64,000 nt of DNA from Kofleriaceae bacterium (GTDB taxonomy: Bacteria > Myxococcota_A > Polyangia > Haliangiales > Haliangiaceae). The stretch lies in contig JAGPCO010000014.1 of NCBI GenBank assembly GCA_018058095.1, positions 1 to 64,000 on the forward strand, in the 5' to 3' direction. The notes under the pieces are model-generated. The model made no database searches. It was given only the letters and a program-made list of their open reading frames with translations, and was not told where the DNA came from. Within the stretch, counting starts at the first letter, position 1; each line of letters starts with the position of its first letter. This document shows, piece by piece, positions 32,858 to 42,757 of the stretch. Position numbers and translations under genes: made by a program.

Positions 32858-33880
32858 TCAGCGCGTGATGGGTGGTGGCTGGGCATCGCGGGTCAGACGG
32901 ACCGCGTCGATGCCGAATGACCGGCACGTGGCGTCGCGCAGCGTGAGGACCAGCGTCGGGGGTTTGGCCTGGGTCAGGTCGACGCCCATGTACGGCGCCA
33001 TCGCCTGCGTCGCCGGCAGCGCGACCGACAGCCCGGCGCCGACGTCGATGGTGCCGAGTCGCGCGCGCTTGCTGCTCGCGCCGTGCGGCACGTCGAGGTC
33101 GACGTCGACCAGCAGCCCGGCGCCATCGGCGACGCGAGTGCCGAGCAGCAGCACCGTGTAGAGCAGCCCCGGGCTGACCTCACCCATGCCGCGCAGCAGC
33201 TCGATGCCCGCCGGCGCCATCGTCATAGGGACAGACACCTCCGGCGCCCGGGCCGCGTTGGTGGCGCAGCTGGGGCTGGTGATGGCGAGCGGGACGACCA
33301 CGTCGACCGTGCGGGCCGGCGCCGGCGGCGTGGTGAGCGAGGCCGAGGCGAGCTTGGCCTGTTCGGCCGGCCAGTCGGCGCGGATCGACAGCGCGCCGAC
33401 GCTGACCGCCACGCCGGGCCGGGCCCGCAGCAGCAGGCGCAGCGGCCGCGGGCCGGCCCGCAGCTCGGTTCGGATGGCCAGGAGGTGGTTCGACGCCGTC
33501 GGGCCGGCCGGCACCAGGCCGAGCGGCACCGGGCCGAACGGACCGCCGAGGAACACCTCGAGCTCGGTGGCGCGGTCGGCGCGCACCGCGGTCAGGTCGA
33601 GCATCGTCACCTGCCCGGGGAACGGCGGGGCGCCGATGGTGAACGGCGCACGCAGCACAGCTGTCGGGGTCAGCTTGATCCTTCGGGAAGCGCCGCCGCG
33701 GATCTTCACCCGCCGGGCCACGCCAGTCAGGGCCGTCGCAGCCGGCGCGGTGCGAACACTGGCCGGCGCGGCGGCGGCCGGCGCGGCCGGCTGCGCGCCG
33801 GCGGGACTGGAAGGGACCAGCATGACGGAGGTGACGAGCACGAGGCCGAGGGCGGTCTGGCAGGCGGGGCGGATCGACAT
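32858..33880 (-). CDS. Secreted protein of unknown function
   Basis: 340 residues from ATG 33880; a longer open frame continues upstream but overlaps the zinc-ribbon gene antisense. A Sec signal (ALGLVLVTSVMLVPSSPAGA, cleavage likely after AGA) is followed by an Ala/Pro linker and a beta-rich domain with basic IRGGASRRIKLTPTAV and strands such as QVTMLDLTAVRAD. Two Cys (PSCATNAA and DATCRSF) could form a disulfide. Not recognised. Head-to-head with the gene at 33995. Confidence 0.75.
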   Translation of the reverse strand: MSIRPACQTALGLVLVTSVMLVPSSPAGAQPAAPAAAAPASVRTAPAATALTGVARRVKIRGGASRRIKLTPTAVLRAPFTIGAPPFPGQVTMLDLTAVRADRATELEVFLGGPFGPVPLGLVPAGPTASNHLLAIRTELRAGPRPLRLLLRARPGVAVSVGALSIRADWPAEQAKLASASLTTPPAPARTVDVVVPLAITSPSCATNAARAPEVSVPMTMAPAGIELLRGMGEVSPGLLYTVLLLGTRVADGAGLLVDVDLDVPHGASSKRARLGTIDVGAGLSVALPATQAMAPYMGVDLTQAKPPTLVLTLRDATCRSFGIDAVRLTRDAQPPPITR

Positions 33881-33994
33881 GCTGGTGTCGACGGCTCGGC
33901 TCGCCCGGCGGTCTGGCCACGAAGCGACAATCGTCGCGCTGAACGCGTCACCTGCTACAGTGACGACCATCGTGTCGCTCGCAGGAGCCAGCTC

Positions 33995-34303
33995 GTGAAG
34001 GGCAAACGGGCCCGCACCGCCCGTCGCGTCGACGAGCGGGCCGCACAGAAGCTCATCGCCGACCGCGAGAGGCTGGCGCGGCTGTCGCCGGGCGGCACGC
34101 CCGAGCACCCGATCGGCGTGGTGTCGTCGGCGGTCATCGACGGCCGGGCCACCACCATGCGCTGCCCGCTGTGCGACGGCCACTACCGCCTGCGCGACCA
34201 CGTCAGCGAGGGCGCCGGCCTTCGCCGGCTCGACCTGACCTGTCACGACTGCGGCACGCCGCGCTCCATCTGGTTCCGCCTCGGCACGACCGAGCCGAAC
34301 TGA
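33995..34303 (+). CDS. Zinc-ribbon protein, unknown function
   Basis: 102 residues from GTG 33995, with GCAGGAGC about 10 bp upstream. N-terminal part is basic (KGKRARTARRVDERAAQKL); the C-terminal half carries a four-Cys zinc ribbon, CPLC...CHDC, with GHYRLRDH between. This could bind RNA or act as an adaptor. It is 40 bp upstream of fabH on the same strand, and may be co-transcribed. Confidence 0.78.
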   Translation: MKGKRARTARRVDERAAQKLIADRERLARLSPGGTPEHPIGVVSSAVIDGRATTMRCPLCDGHYRLRDHVSEGAGLRRLDLTCHDCGTPRSIWFRLGTTEPN

Positions 34304-34343
34304 GCGCGCGCCGGCCGCGGCGACCCTGTGGTAAACGACGGCG

Positions 34344-35342
34344 ATGAGCACGCTGTCGAGCCGCATCCTGGGCCTTGGCGCCTACGTCCCGCCCCGCGTC
34401 GTCACCAACGCCGAGCTGGCGACGCTGATGGAGACCACCAACGAGTGGATCATCGAGCGCACCGGCATCGAGGAGCGGCGCTGGGCCGCGCCGGGCGAAG
34501 GCGGCGCCGAGATGGCGGCCAAGGCGGCGACCCAGGCGATGGAGCGGGCCGGCATCACCGCCAAGGATGTCGACATGCTCATCTACGCGACGCTGTCGCC
34601 CGACGTGAACTTCCCGGGCACGGGGGTGTTCACCCAGCGCCTGCTCGGGCTGCGCGAGGTGCCCTGCTACGACATCCGCCAGCAGTGCACCGGCTTCCTG
34701 TACGGCCTGGCCATGGCCGACGCCTTCATCCGCACCGGCCAGTACAAGCACATCCTGGTCATCGGCGCCGAGGTGCACTCGACCGGCCTCGACCTCACCA
34801 CCAACGGGCGCGACGTGGCCGTGCTGTTCGGCGACGGCGCTGGCTGCGCCGTGGTCGGCCGCGGCGACGATGATCACCGCATCCTGTCGACCCACCTGCA
34901 CGCCGACGGCAAGGAGGCCGAGATCCTGTGGGTCGAGTTCCCGGCCAGCCGCAACCACCCGCGCATCACCGCCGAGGCCATGGCCGAGGGCAAGCACTAC
35001 CCGCGGATGGTCGGCAAGAAGGTGTTCAAGCACGCCGTCACCCGCATGCCGGCGGCGATCATGGAGGGCATGGTCACCAACCAGCTCAAGCTCGACGACA
35101 TCGACATGGTGATCCCGCACCAGGCCAACCTGCGCATCAATCAGATGGTGGCGCAGATGATCGGCCTGCCGCCGGAGCGGATGCACAACAACATCCAGAA
35201 GTACGGCAACACGACGGCGGCCTCGATCCCGATCTGCATGAACGAGGCGATCGAGCTGGGCAAGATCAAGCCCGGCAACCTGGTCTGCCTGGTCGCCTTC
35301 GGCGCCGGCCTGACCTGGGGCTCGGCCTTCCTGCGTTACTGA
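34344..35342 (+). CDS. fabH: 3-oxoacyl-ACP synthase III (KAS III / FabH family)
   Basis: Condenses acetyl-CoA (or a branched starter) with malonyl-ACP to begin fatty-acid synthesis. 332 residues with the catalytic triad in context: Cys115 (RQQCTGFLYG), His259 (VIPHQANLRI) and Asn289 (YGNTTAAS), plus GDGAGCAVV and the C-terminal FGAGLTWGSAFLRY. It has a longer central segment (ILWVEFPASRNHPRITAEAM) like FabH-type enzymes of Myxococcota. Because no other fab genes are adjacent, a dedicated secondary-metabolism or FabH-like role is possible. Confidence 0.93.
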   Translation: MSTLSSRILGLGAYVPPRVVTNAELATLMETTNEWIIERTGIEERRWAAPGEGGAEMAAKAATQAMERAGITAKDVDMLIYATLSPDVNFPGTGVFTQRLLGLREVPCYDIRQQCTGFLYGLAMADAFIRTGQYKHILVIGAEVHSTGLDLTTNGRDVAVLFGDGAGCAVVGRGDDDHRILSTHLHADGKEAEILWVEFPASRNHPRITAEAMAEGKHYPRMVGKKVFKHAVTRMPAAIMEGMVTNQLKLDDIDMVIPHQANLRINQMVAQMIGLPPERMHNNIQKYGNTTAASIPICMNEAIELGKIKPGNLVCLVAFGAGLTWGSAFLRY

Positions 35343-35376
35343 GTGACTCGCGGCGCGGCGCCGAGCCGGTGACGGC

Positions 35377-35877
35377 TCAGGCCTGCGCGACGGTGAAGAT
35401 GGCGTCGATCTCGGCGACGATCTTGTCTTTGCCGACGCCCTTGGCCAGCGCCAGCTCGTTGACCACCAGGCCACGCGCCATGTCGAGCATCTTGCGCTCG
35501 CCGAAGGACAGCTCCTTGGTCGCGCGCAGCACGCTCAGGTCGCGCAGCACCTCGGCGATCTCGAACACGCTGCCGGTCTTGATCTTCTCCATGTACTCGC
35601 GCGAGCGCCGGTTCCAGGTCTGGGTGTCACGCGGGACGTCGCGCGACCTGAGGATCTCGTAGACCTCCTTGACCTCCTTGGCCGGGATCAGCTCGCGCAG
35701 CCCGACCGTGGCGGCGTTGGCGGTCGGCACGATGAGCTTCATGCCGGAGTCCATGATCTTCAGGATGTAGACGCTGATCTGCTTGCCGCCGAGGTCGCGG
35801 TTCTCGAGCGCGACGACCTCGGCCACGCCGTGGACCGGATAGACCGCCCGGTCTCCAACAGCGAAAGGTGACTTCAA
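35377..35877 (-). CDS. cdnL: CarD/CdnL-type RNA polymerase-binding transcription factor
   Basis: 166 residues from TTG 35877, preceded by GAGG 5 bp upstream. N-terminal RNAP-interacting Tudor-like domain (FAVGDRAVYPVHGVAEVVAL) and C-terminal helical DNA-binding domain (SREYMEKIKTGSVFEIAEVL, LSFGERKMLDMARGLVVNEL). In Myxococcus, CdnL binds RNAP beta and stabilises open complexes at rRNA and other promoters, and is essential. An in-frame TTG at 35922 would lie upstream of the expected transcription start, so it is rejected. The final alanine-rich segment ends DAIFTVAQA. Convergent with fabH. Confidence 0.93.
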   Translation of the reverse strand: MKSPFAVGDRAVYPVHGVAEVVALENRDLGGKQISVYILKIMDSGMKLIVPTANAATVGLRELIPAKEVKEVYEILRSRDVPRDTQTWNRRSREYMEKIKTGSVFEIAEVLRDLSVLRATKELSFGERKMLDMARGLVVNELALAKGVGKDKIVAEIDAIFTVAQA

Positions 35878-35912
35878 GGGTGCCTCGATGACCTGTGGAA
35901 AAACGAGCCGAG

Positions 35913-35941
35913 AGTCTACCAACCACGACGCAACCTGTCAA
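35913..35941 (-). promoter_or_regulatory. cdnL promoter (TTGACA-N17-TAGACT)
   Basis: On the minus strand TTGACA (35936-35941) is followed by exactly 17 bp and TAGACT (35913-35918). The start would be near 35906, leaving a leader of about 30 nt before TTG 35877 with its GAGG. This pair fits housekeeping sigma and decides the start codon. Confidence 0.75.
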
Positions 35942-35954
35942 ACTTCGTCATGGA

Positions 35955-35974
35955 GCTAACCCTTTGGGATTAGC
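35955..35974. terminator. Hairpin GCTAACCC-TTT-GGG(A)TTAGC upstream of cdnL promoter
   Basis: Stem of eight pairs with one bulged A, in the gap between pepA (stop 36116) and cdnL. There is no following T-run on the minus strand, so it may be a factor-assisted terminator or a regulatory palindrome. Confidence 0.35.
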
Positions 35975-36079
35975 GAGAAAATGGGCCGGCGCCCGGGGCT
36001 GGCCCAGGGGCCCGGAACTGCACATATCCGCCTGATCCGCCCCGGCCGAGCGGGGCCGATCAGCGCGTTATCTCCGGTC

Positions 36080-36103
36080 GGGCCCGGCCAAGCGACCGGG
36101 CCC
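36080..36103 (-). terminator. GC-rich hairpin after leucyl aminopeptidase
   Basis: GGGCCCGG (36080-36087) and CCGGGCCC (36096-36103) form a perfect 8-bp stem with an 8-base loop, 12 bp beyond the stop codon. No U-tract follows, which is common in high-GC genomes. Confidence 0.45.
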
Positions 36104-36115
36104 GGGCCGGCCGGG

Positions 36116-37645
<1,530 letters not shown>

Positions 37646-37727
37646 GATATTTCCACCCAATCGCAAACGAAGTTGGCGGATTTATAGGTGAAAGATCACG
37701 CGAAGTAAAGGAAGCGGGCGGGACTCG

Positions 37728-37757
37728 TTGACACTCGACAAGGTGAGTCAGTAACCT
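37728..37757 (+). promoter_or_regulatory. Candidate promoter of small basic ORF
   Basis: TTGACA (37728-37733) is followed after 18 bp by TAACCT (37752-37757), about 37 bp upstream of the ATG at 37794. The G-rich SD GGGGGGAG lies between. Confidence 0.5.
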
Positions 37758-37793
37758 TCTGGGCGGACAATAACTCCGGGGGGAGTAAGGTTC

Positions 37794-37994
37794 ATGCGAA
37801 GCAAGTTGATGGCTGCGCGTCCTGTGGGGCGGAAGGCTCAGCGCGAGGTTCGTGTGAAGAAGTCGCTGGCGGTCTCGCGGAAGTCGGAGCCGATCATCCA
37901 GGTGGTGGATCGGCGTACGCCCACGCGGAACGCCCCCGACTTGCAGAAGAAGTCGGGCGAGCTACCGACGCCGGTGGCCACGTTCTTCTTCTGA
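37794..37994 (+). CDS. Small basic protein, unknown function
   Basis: 66 residues, strongly basic in its first half (RSKLMAARPVGRKAQREVRVKK) and ending in PVATFFF. It is preceded by a near-ideal SD (GGGGGGAG, 9-16 bp upstream) and a TTGACA promoter, which support expression. Codon use is less G/C at third position than in neighbours. No domain recognised; basic character suggests nucleic-acid or ribosome binding, but that is only inferred. Confidence 0.6.
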   Translation: MRSKLMAARPVGRKAQREVRVKKSLAVSRKSEPIIQVVDRRTPTRNAPDLQKKSGELPTPVATFFF

Positions 37995-38029
37995 TCTCGC
38001 GACTGCGCTGCCTGGGTAACTGAAAACGG

Positions 38030-38052
38030 CTACGGCGCGAGGCGCCTTGTAG
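38030..38052. terminator. Inverted repeat between convergent genes
   Basis: CTACGGCGC / GCGCC(TT)GTAG forms a nine-pair hairpin with a GAG loop and a TT bulge between the small basic ORF and the DUF72 gene. It could terminate both transcripts. Confidence 0.4.
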
Positions 38053-38099
38053 TTCCATAGGTTCGACGGGAATCGATCGTCGAAGCGGGAACGAACAGG

Positions 38100-38969
38100 T
38101 CAGTCATCGTCGTCAGTGGCGTCGTCATCGTCCTCGTCGTCGGCACTGCCGTCGTCGTCGTCGTCGTCGTCCTCGTCCTCGTCCTCGTCGCCCTCGCCCT
38201 CCGCCTCCGGAGTGACCGAGTCACCGAGGTCGCGCAGGAAGGTCATCAGGGCGTTCGCGTCCTTGATCCGCTCCGGAGTGCCGAAGGCGACCGTGGACTG
38301 CTCGTACCCGGCCAGCCACATGGCCAGCTCCTCGAGTCGATCGAGCGACAGCGCGGTGGCCCGACCAGTGTGGACCGGGCGGAAGTAGACCGCGTCGCCG
38401 GGCAGGCCGGTGACCCACTCCGGAACCCGATCCAGGTTGTTCGAGAACGGGTCGACCGCAGCGACCACGCCGATGCGGGCCGCGAACACCGCGGCCTGGT
38501 AGGGGTCCCACAGGCCACCCGGGATCCACACGCGGGTCGCGCCGCCGAGCCGCGCGGCGGTGGCGGCCTCGGCGAAGAAGGTGGTGAGCTGCTGCCGGTT
38601 GGCCTCGCTCGGCGAGAACATCGGGTCGGACGGGAACACCACGGTGTGCGCGCCGCTGAGCGTGACCGCGCGGGCCAGCAGGTCGAGCGCCCGCTGCGCG
38701 GCCGGGCCGGTGCGGAAGTCGCCCGACTGCGCGTCGGTGTCGTAGCCGCCGGCGCGGGCGCTGGCCGGGGCCTTGCGGTGCGACAGCACCCACGGCGCGT
38801 GCAGGCCGAGCCGACCGCCGCTGGCCTGGCGCCAGCGCTTGAGCGTGGCGTCCTTGACCGGCCCGCCGAACGGCCCCGACAGCTCGAGGTAGTTGAGCTT
38901 GCTGAAGTAACGCTCCCACGCGGTGGCGTCGGCGAGGTCGACGGTGCCGATGTGGAGGGAGCGTGCCAT
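38100..38969 (-). CDS. DUF72 (YecE-like) protein with poly-acidic C-terminal tail
   Basis: 289 residues. The DUF72 TIM-barrel-like pattern is seen in GTVDLADATAWERYFSKLNYLEL, the WRQASGGRLGLHAPWVLSH segment, VYFRPVHTGRA and LDRLEELAMWLAG. The final 40 residues are almost entirely Asp and Glu (for example EGDEDEDEDDDDDDDG), encoded by GTC/CTC-rich repeats in the plus strand. The tail may tune solubility or protein contacts. DUF72 function is unknown. Leftward, convergent with the small basic ORF. Confidence 0.85.
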   Translation of the reverse strand: MARSLHIGTVDLADATAWERYFSKLNYLELSGPFGGPVKDATLKRWRQASGGRLGLHAPWVLSHRKAPASARAGGYDTDAQSGDFRTGPAAQRALDLLARAVTLSGAHTVVFPSDPMFSPSEANRQQLTTFFAEAATAARLGGATRVWIPGGLWDPYQAAVFAARIGVVAAVDPFSNNLDRVPEWVTGLPGDAVYFRPVHTGRATALSLDRLEELAMWLAGYEQSTVAFGTPERIKDANALMTFLRDLGDSVTPEAEGEGDEDEDEDDDDDDDGSADDEDDDDATDDDD

Positions 38970-39088
38970 TTCAGTGGGCGTCGGCGTGGGCGTGGTTGCG
39001 TCTCGTCAGCCGCCGTGGCTAGAGTCCGGCCCGCCGAGCGCCGCGGACCCTACGTCCGTGGCGCCGTCAACGCAAGCGGAGCCTGACC

Positions 39089-39733
39089 ATGAAATTCTTC
39101 ATCGACACTGCGGACATCAAGGAGATTCGTGAGGCGGCGGCGATGGGGCTCGTCGACGGGGTGACCACCAACCCGTCGCTGGTGGCCCGGACCGGGCGCA
39201 AGTTCCGCGACGTCCTCCTCGAGATCTGCGACCTCGTGCCGGGCCCGGTCTCGGCCGAGGTGGTCGGCACCACCCACGACGAGATGATGCGCGAGGCGCG
39301 CGAGCTGGCGGCGCTGCGCCCCAACATCGTCGTCAAGATCCCGCTCATCGCCGAGGGCCTCAAGGCCACGCGCACGTGCAGCAACGAGGGCATCAAGACC
39401 AACGTCACGCTGTGCTTCTCGGCGACCCAGGCGCTGCTGGCGGCCAAGGCCGGCGCCACGTACATCTCGCCGTTCGTCGGCCGGCTCGACGACGTCGCGA
39501 CCGACGGCATGCAGCTCATCTCCGAGATCCTCGAGATCTACGACCACTACGGCTTCGAGACGGAGGTGCTGGTCGCCTCGGTCCGCCACCCGATGCACGT
39601 GCAGCAGGCGGCCCGCATGGGCGCGCACGTCGCGACCTGCCCGCTGTCGGTGCTGCTGCAGCTGGCCAAGCACCCGCTGACCGACCTCGGCCTGGCCAAG
39701 TTCCTGGCCGACTGGGACAAGGTCCCGAAGTGA
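39089..39733 (+). CDS. fsa: Transaldolase / fructose-6-phosphate aldolase family
   Basis: 214 residues, the short TalC/Fsa-type transaldolase. [33 protein letters not shown], the Schiff-base lysine in [21 protein letters not shown] and [13 protein letters not shown] are characteristic. Short transaldolases of this subgroup can act in the pentose phosphate pathway or as fructose-6-phosphate aldolases; the sequence alone does not decide. Stop overlaps the GTG of the NUDIX gene by 4 bp (GTGA). Confidence 0.94.
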   Translation: MKFFIDTADIKEIREAAAMGLVDGVTTNPSLVARTGRKFRDVLLEICDLVPGPVSAEVVGTTHDEMMREARELAALRPNIVVKIPLIAEGLKATRTCSNEGIKTNVTLCFSATQALLAAKAGATYISPFVGRLDDVATDGMQLISEILEIYDHYGFETEVLVASVRHPMHVQQAARMGAHVATCPLSVLLQLAKHPLTDLGLAKFLADWDKVPK

Positions 39734-40188
39734 GCGCCGGCCGCCGCGCCTTCTCGGTCGCGGTGTACGCGCGCCGGCCCGGCGGCGATGCGCAGCGCAC
39801 GGGCGACGAGGTGCTGGTGATCAAGCACCGTCGGCTCGGCACCTGGTTGCCCATCGGCGGCGAGCTCGAGCCGGGCGAGACCCCGCTCGAGGCGGCCGTG
39901 CGCGAGCTGCGCGAGGAGACCGGGCTGGCCGGCCGCTTCGCCCCGGTGCGTGGTGCCGCCGACGGCGTGCCGCCCGGGCTGCTTGGCTACGAGGAGCACC
40001 AGGCCGGCAGCAAGGGCCTGCACATGAACTTCGTGTTCGTGGCCGAGGTGGCGGCCGACGCCACCGTCGTGCCCAACGACGAGTTCACCGAGTGGCGCTG
40101 GGTCGACCTCGGCGCGCTCGGCCAGCTCGAGTCCCCGCTCAACGTGCGCGAGTTCGGGGTCATGGCCCTGGCCGCGCAGCTGGCGTAG
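39730..40188 (+). CDS. NUDIX hydrolase
   Basis: 152 residues from GTG 39730, which overlaps the transaldolase stop. The Nudix box is [20 protein letters not shown] followed by TG, preceded by GTWLPIG; it hydrolyses nucleoside-diphosphate-linked compounds with divalent metal. Substrate not predictable. [10 protein letters not shown] and [12 protein letters not shown] are typical downstream strands. Followed 19 bp later by trmB. Confidence 0.9.
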   Translation: MSAGRRAFSVAVYARRPGGDAQRTGDEVLVIKHRRLGTWLPIGGELEPGETPLEAAVRELREETGLAGRFAPVRGAADGVPPGLLGYEEHQAGSKGLHMNFVFVAEVAADATVVPNDEFTEWRWVDLGALGQLESPLNVREFGVMALAAQLA

Positions 40189-40207
40189 CGACGGCGACGG
40201 AGCGACG

Positions 40208-40816
40208 GTGCGGATCCGCCAGCACGTCAACCCGACCCTGCTCCACTTCGAGCAGTTCCGCGGCGAGCTGCCGCCGGCCGCGAACGGGCGCGCCGTCGAG
40301 GTCGAGATCGGGTGCGCCGACGCTCAGTTCCTGTTCGAGCGGGCCGCGCTCGATCCGGCCCGGTCGTACGTCGGCCTCGAGATCCGGCAGGAGCTGGTCC
40401 ACCTCGTCAACAAGCGCGCGCGCGCGGTGGGCGCGCCGGTGCACGCGGTGTACTGCCAGGCCCAGCTGCACCTGCCCATCATCTTCGCCGACGCCAGCGT
40501 CGACCGCGTGTTCATCAACTTCCCCGACCCGTGGTTCAAGAACCGGCACCACGAGCGGCGCATGATCGACGACCGCCTGCTGGCCGGGGTGGCGCGCGCG
40601 CTGCGCCCGGGCGGTGAGCTGCTGCTGCAGACCGACGTGTGGGAGCTGGCCATCGACGGCCTGGCCACGATCGAGCGGACCGAGCAGTTCAGCAACCGGG
40701 CCGGCGAGTGGTCGTTCTGGCGCGGGCCCAACCCGTACGGCGTGCGGTCGTGGCGCGAGCAGAACGCAGCCGAGACCGGGCTGCCGGTGTGGCGCGCGCT
40801 CTTCGCGAGGCAGTAG
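40208..40816 (+). CDS. trmB: tRNA (guanine46-N7)-methyltransferase TrmB
   Basis: 202 residues from GTG 40208. SAM-dependent methyltransferase making m7G46 in the variable loop. Family motifs: VEVEIGCADAQFLFE (SAM site), YVGLEIRQELVHLV, and the signature INFPDPWFKNRHHERR with the catalytic Asp. Slightly short relative to E. coli TrmB, mainly at the N-terminus. Part of a rightward run beginning with the transaldolase. Confidence 0.94.
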   Translation: MRIRQHVNPTLLHFEQFRGELPPAANGRAVEVEIGCADAQFLFERAALDPARSYVGLEIRQELVHLVNKRARAVGAPVHAVYCQAQLHLPIIFADASVDRVFINFPDPWFKNRHHERRMIDDRLLAGVARALRPGGELLLQTDVWELAIDGLATIERTEQFSNRAGEWSFWRGPNPYGVRSWREQNAAETGLPVWRALFARQ

Positions 40817-40819
40817 TTC

Positions 40820-42730
40820 GTGGTTGACCCGCGCATCGGCCCGGGGTTCGATCGAGGCGTGAGGGCACCAAGCTGGGTAACTCGGGGGCTGCTGCCAGGG
40901 CTGCTGGCGGCGGGCTGTCAGGGGCAGACCGAGCAGCACCAGGTCAACGTCTCACCCAGCAACTACGACTTTGGACCGGTCCAGGTCGGCGTGCCGTCGC
41001 CACCGCGCCTGGTCACCGTGACCCGGGTCAACAGCGACAACCTGACCACGACCGAGCTCATCGACGGTATCGACGAGAGCTGCCCCGACTTCCTGGTGCA
41101 GTCGCTGTCGCAGGTGCTGCCGGCCGCGGTCAGCCAGACCTGCGAGTTCGAGCCAGGCCTCGGCTTCTTCTGCTTCCCCGAGGAGGTGCTGACGTTCGAG
41201 GTGGTGTTCCAGCCGACCGGGCCGGGTCTGCGCTCGTGCGTGTTCACCGTCGACAACGCCGACCCGGGCATCCCCGATCGCGTGTTCACGATGCAGGGCA
41301 CGGGCCTGAGCCCGCCGGCCGACATCACGCTGGTCCAGCCGGTCGGCGGCGCGCTCGACTTCGGCGCGGTCACCCAAGGCGGGCCGAGCTCGTGGCTCAC
41401 CGTCACCGTGCGCAACGACGGCTCGACGCGGCTCAGAATCGATAACGCCCTGCAGGACCTCGGGTGGTTCGGGGTGAACGGGCTGGGTTCGGGCTATCTC
41501 GACCCCGGGGAGTCGGCCGTGTGGTTCGCGGCCTGTCGGCCGCGCATGCTCGGCCCCGGCAGCGGGATCTTCCGCATAAACAGCAACGACGTCGACGAGC
41601 CGACCGTGCTGGTGACGCTGGCGTGTACCGGCGTCGACAGCATGCTCGAGGCCGCACCCTCGCCCATCCAGTTCGCGCCGACCCTGGCCGGCGCGGTCGC
41701 CGAGGTCACCATCGACGTCAGCAACATCGGCTCGGCCCCGCTGACCGGCCTCGAGGCCGTCGTCAGCGGGGACTACCTGACCCTCGCTGCCGGCCCGGGC
41801 CAGGCCAGCCTGGCGCCGGCGGAGGCGACCACGGTGCGGGTGCAGTTCGCGCCGCAGGCACACGGCGACGTGCTGGGCACGCTCGACCTCCGCTACGACG
41901 GCGGCACCCGGGCCGTGCCCATCAGCGCCCCCGGGCGCACCGCCGCCTTCTCGCTCACGCCCGACGGCGAGGTCGACCTCGGGCCGGTGTGCGCGGGGCA
42001 GCCGACGGCGACGCCGCACCTGTTCGTGCTGGTAGGCACCGGCACCGGCGACTTCGAGCTGGAGTCGGCCACCGTCGATGGTGGCTTCACCGTCAGCCCC
42101 AACGGCCCGTCCTGGCCGACCACGGTGGGCGCGGCCGGCTCGTCGACGGCGACGTTCTCGGTGTTCGCCGCGCCGGCCAACCCCGGGCCGATGACCGGCA
42201 CGCTGACGCTCAGCACCAGCATCCCGGGTCGCGCCACCCACGACGTGGTGCTGTCGGCCCTCGGGGTCCCGGCCGGCATCGGCGTGACCCCGGCGGCGTT
42301 CGATGCGGGCGTGGCGGTGATCGGCTCCAGCTCGGGCGGTCGGCCCATCACCCTGTCCAACTGCGGTGGCGCGCCGATCACCGTGCAGTCGGTCAGCATC
42401 GACGGCGCCAACGCGGCCGAGTTCGCCATCGCCATGGCGCCGGCCTCGCTCACCGCCGGCAACGCCGAGACCTTGACCTGGCAGGTCGAGCTGCGCCCGG
42501 TCCGCCAGGGCGACAAGGTCGCCACCCTGCATGTCGTGTACGACGGCGGCGTGCTCGACGTGCCGTTGACCGGCATCGCGCTCGACGACAGCGTGCTGCC
42601 GCCGCCGCCCGAGGCCGAGCGCGGCAGCTACTGCGCGTGCAGCGCGGGCGGGTCCGGCGCGGGCGGAACGAGCCTGTTGGCCGTCGTGCTCGGCCTGGTC
42701 GTGGCGCGCCGTCGCCGCGCCCGCGCCTGA
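40820..42730 (+). CDS. ASH-domain (choice-of-anchor D) surface protein with MYXO-CTERM-like tail
   Basis: 636 residues from GTG 40820, which has GAGG at good spacing; GTG 40859 is an alternative. A hydrophobic N-terminus ends LLAAGCQG (lipobox-like). Several ASH/Ig-like repeats follow, with recurrent patterns FGxVxxG, TVTVRNDGSTRLRI, FAPTLAGAVAEVTIDVSN and VQFAPQAHGDV. The C-terminus has CACSAGGSGAGGTSLLAVVL then VVARRRRARA: a Cys motif, hydrophobic helix and Arg tail, as in MYXO-CTERM sorting signals. Having both an N-terminal lipobox and a C-terminal sorting tail is notable. Likely cell-surface structural protein. Confidence 0.85.
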   Translation: MVDPRIGPGFDRGVRAPSWVTRGLLPGLLAAGCQGQTEQHQVNVSPSNYDFGPVQVGVPSPPRLVTVTRVNSDNLTTTELIDGIDESCPDFLVQSLSQVLPAAVSQTCEFEPGLGFFCFPEEVLTFEVVFQPTGPGLRSCVFTVDNADPGIPDRVFTMQGTGLSPPADITLVQPVGGALDFGAVTQGGPSSWLTVTVRNDGSTRLRIDNALQDLGWFGVNGLGSGYLDPGESAVWFAACRPRMLGPGSGIFRINSNDVDEPTVLVTLACTGVDSMLEAAPSPIQFAPTLAGAVAEVTIDVSNIGSAPLTGLEAVVSGDYLTLAAGPGQASLAPAEATTVRVQFAPQAHGDVLGTLDLRYDGGTRAVPISAPGRTAAFSLTPDGEVDLGPVCAGQPTATPHLFVLVGTGTGDFELESATVDGGFTVSPNGPSWPTTVGAAGSSTATFSVFAAPANPGPMTGTLTLSTSIPGRATHDVVLSALGVPAGIGVTPAAFDAGVAVIGSSSGGRPITLSNCGGAPITVQSVSIDGANAAEFAIAMAPASLTAGNAETLTWQVELRPVRQGDKVATLHVVYDGGVLDVPLTGIALDDSVLPPPPEAERGSYCACSAGGSGAGGTSLLAVVLGLVVARRRRARA

Positions 42731-42757
42731 GCGCGGCCTGCGCGCGGCCGTCGCCGC

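Noticed and set aside
33881-34366. Extension of the secreted protein frame upstream of 33880
   Set aside because: The signal peptide starts at 33880 and the extension is antisense to the zinc-ribbon gene.
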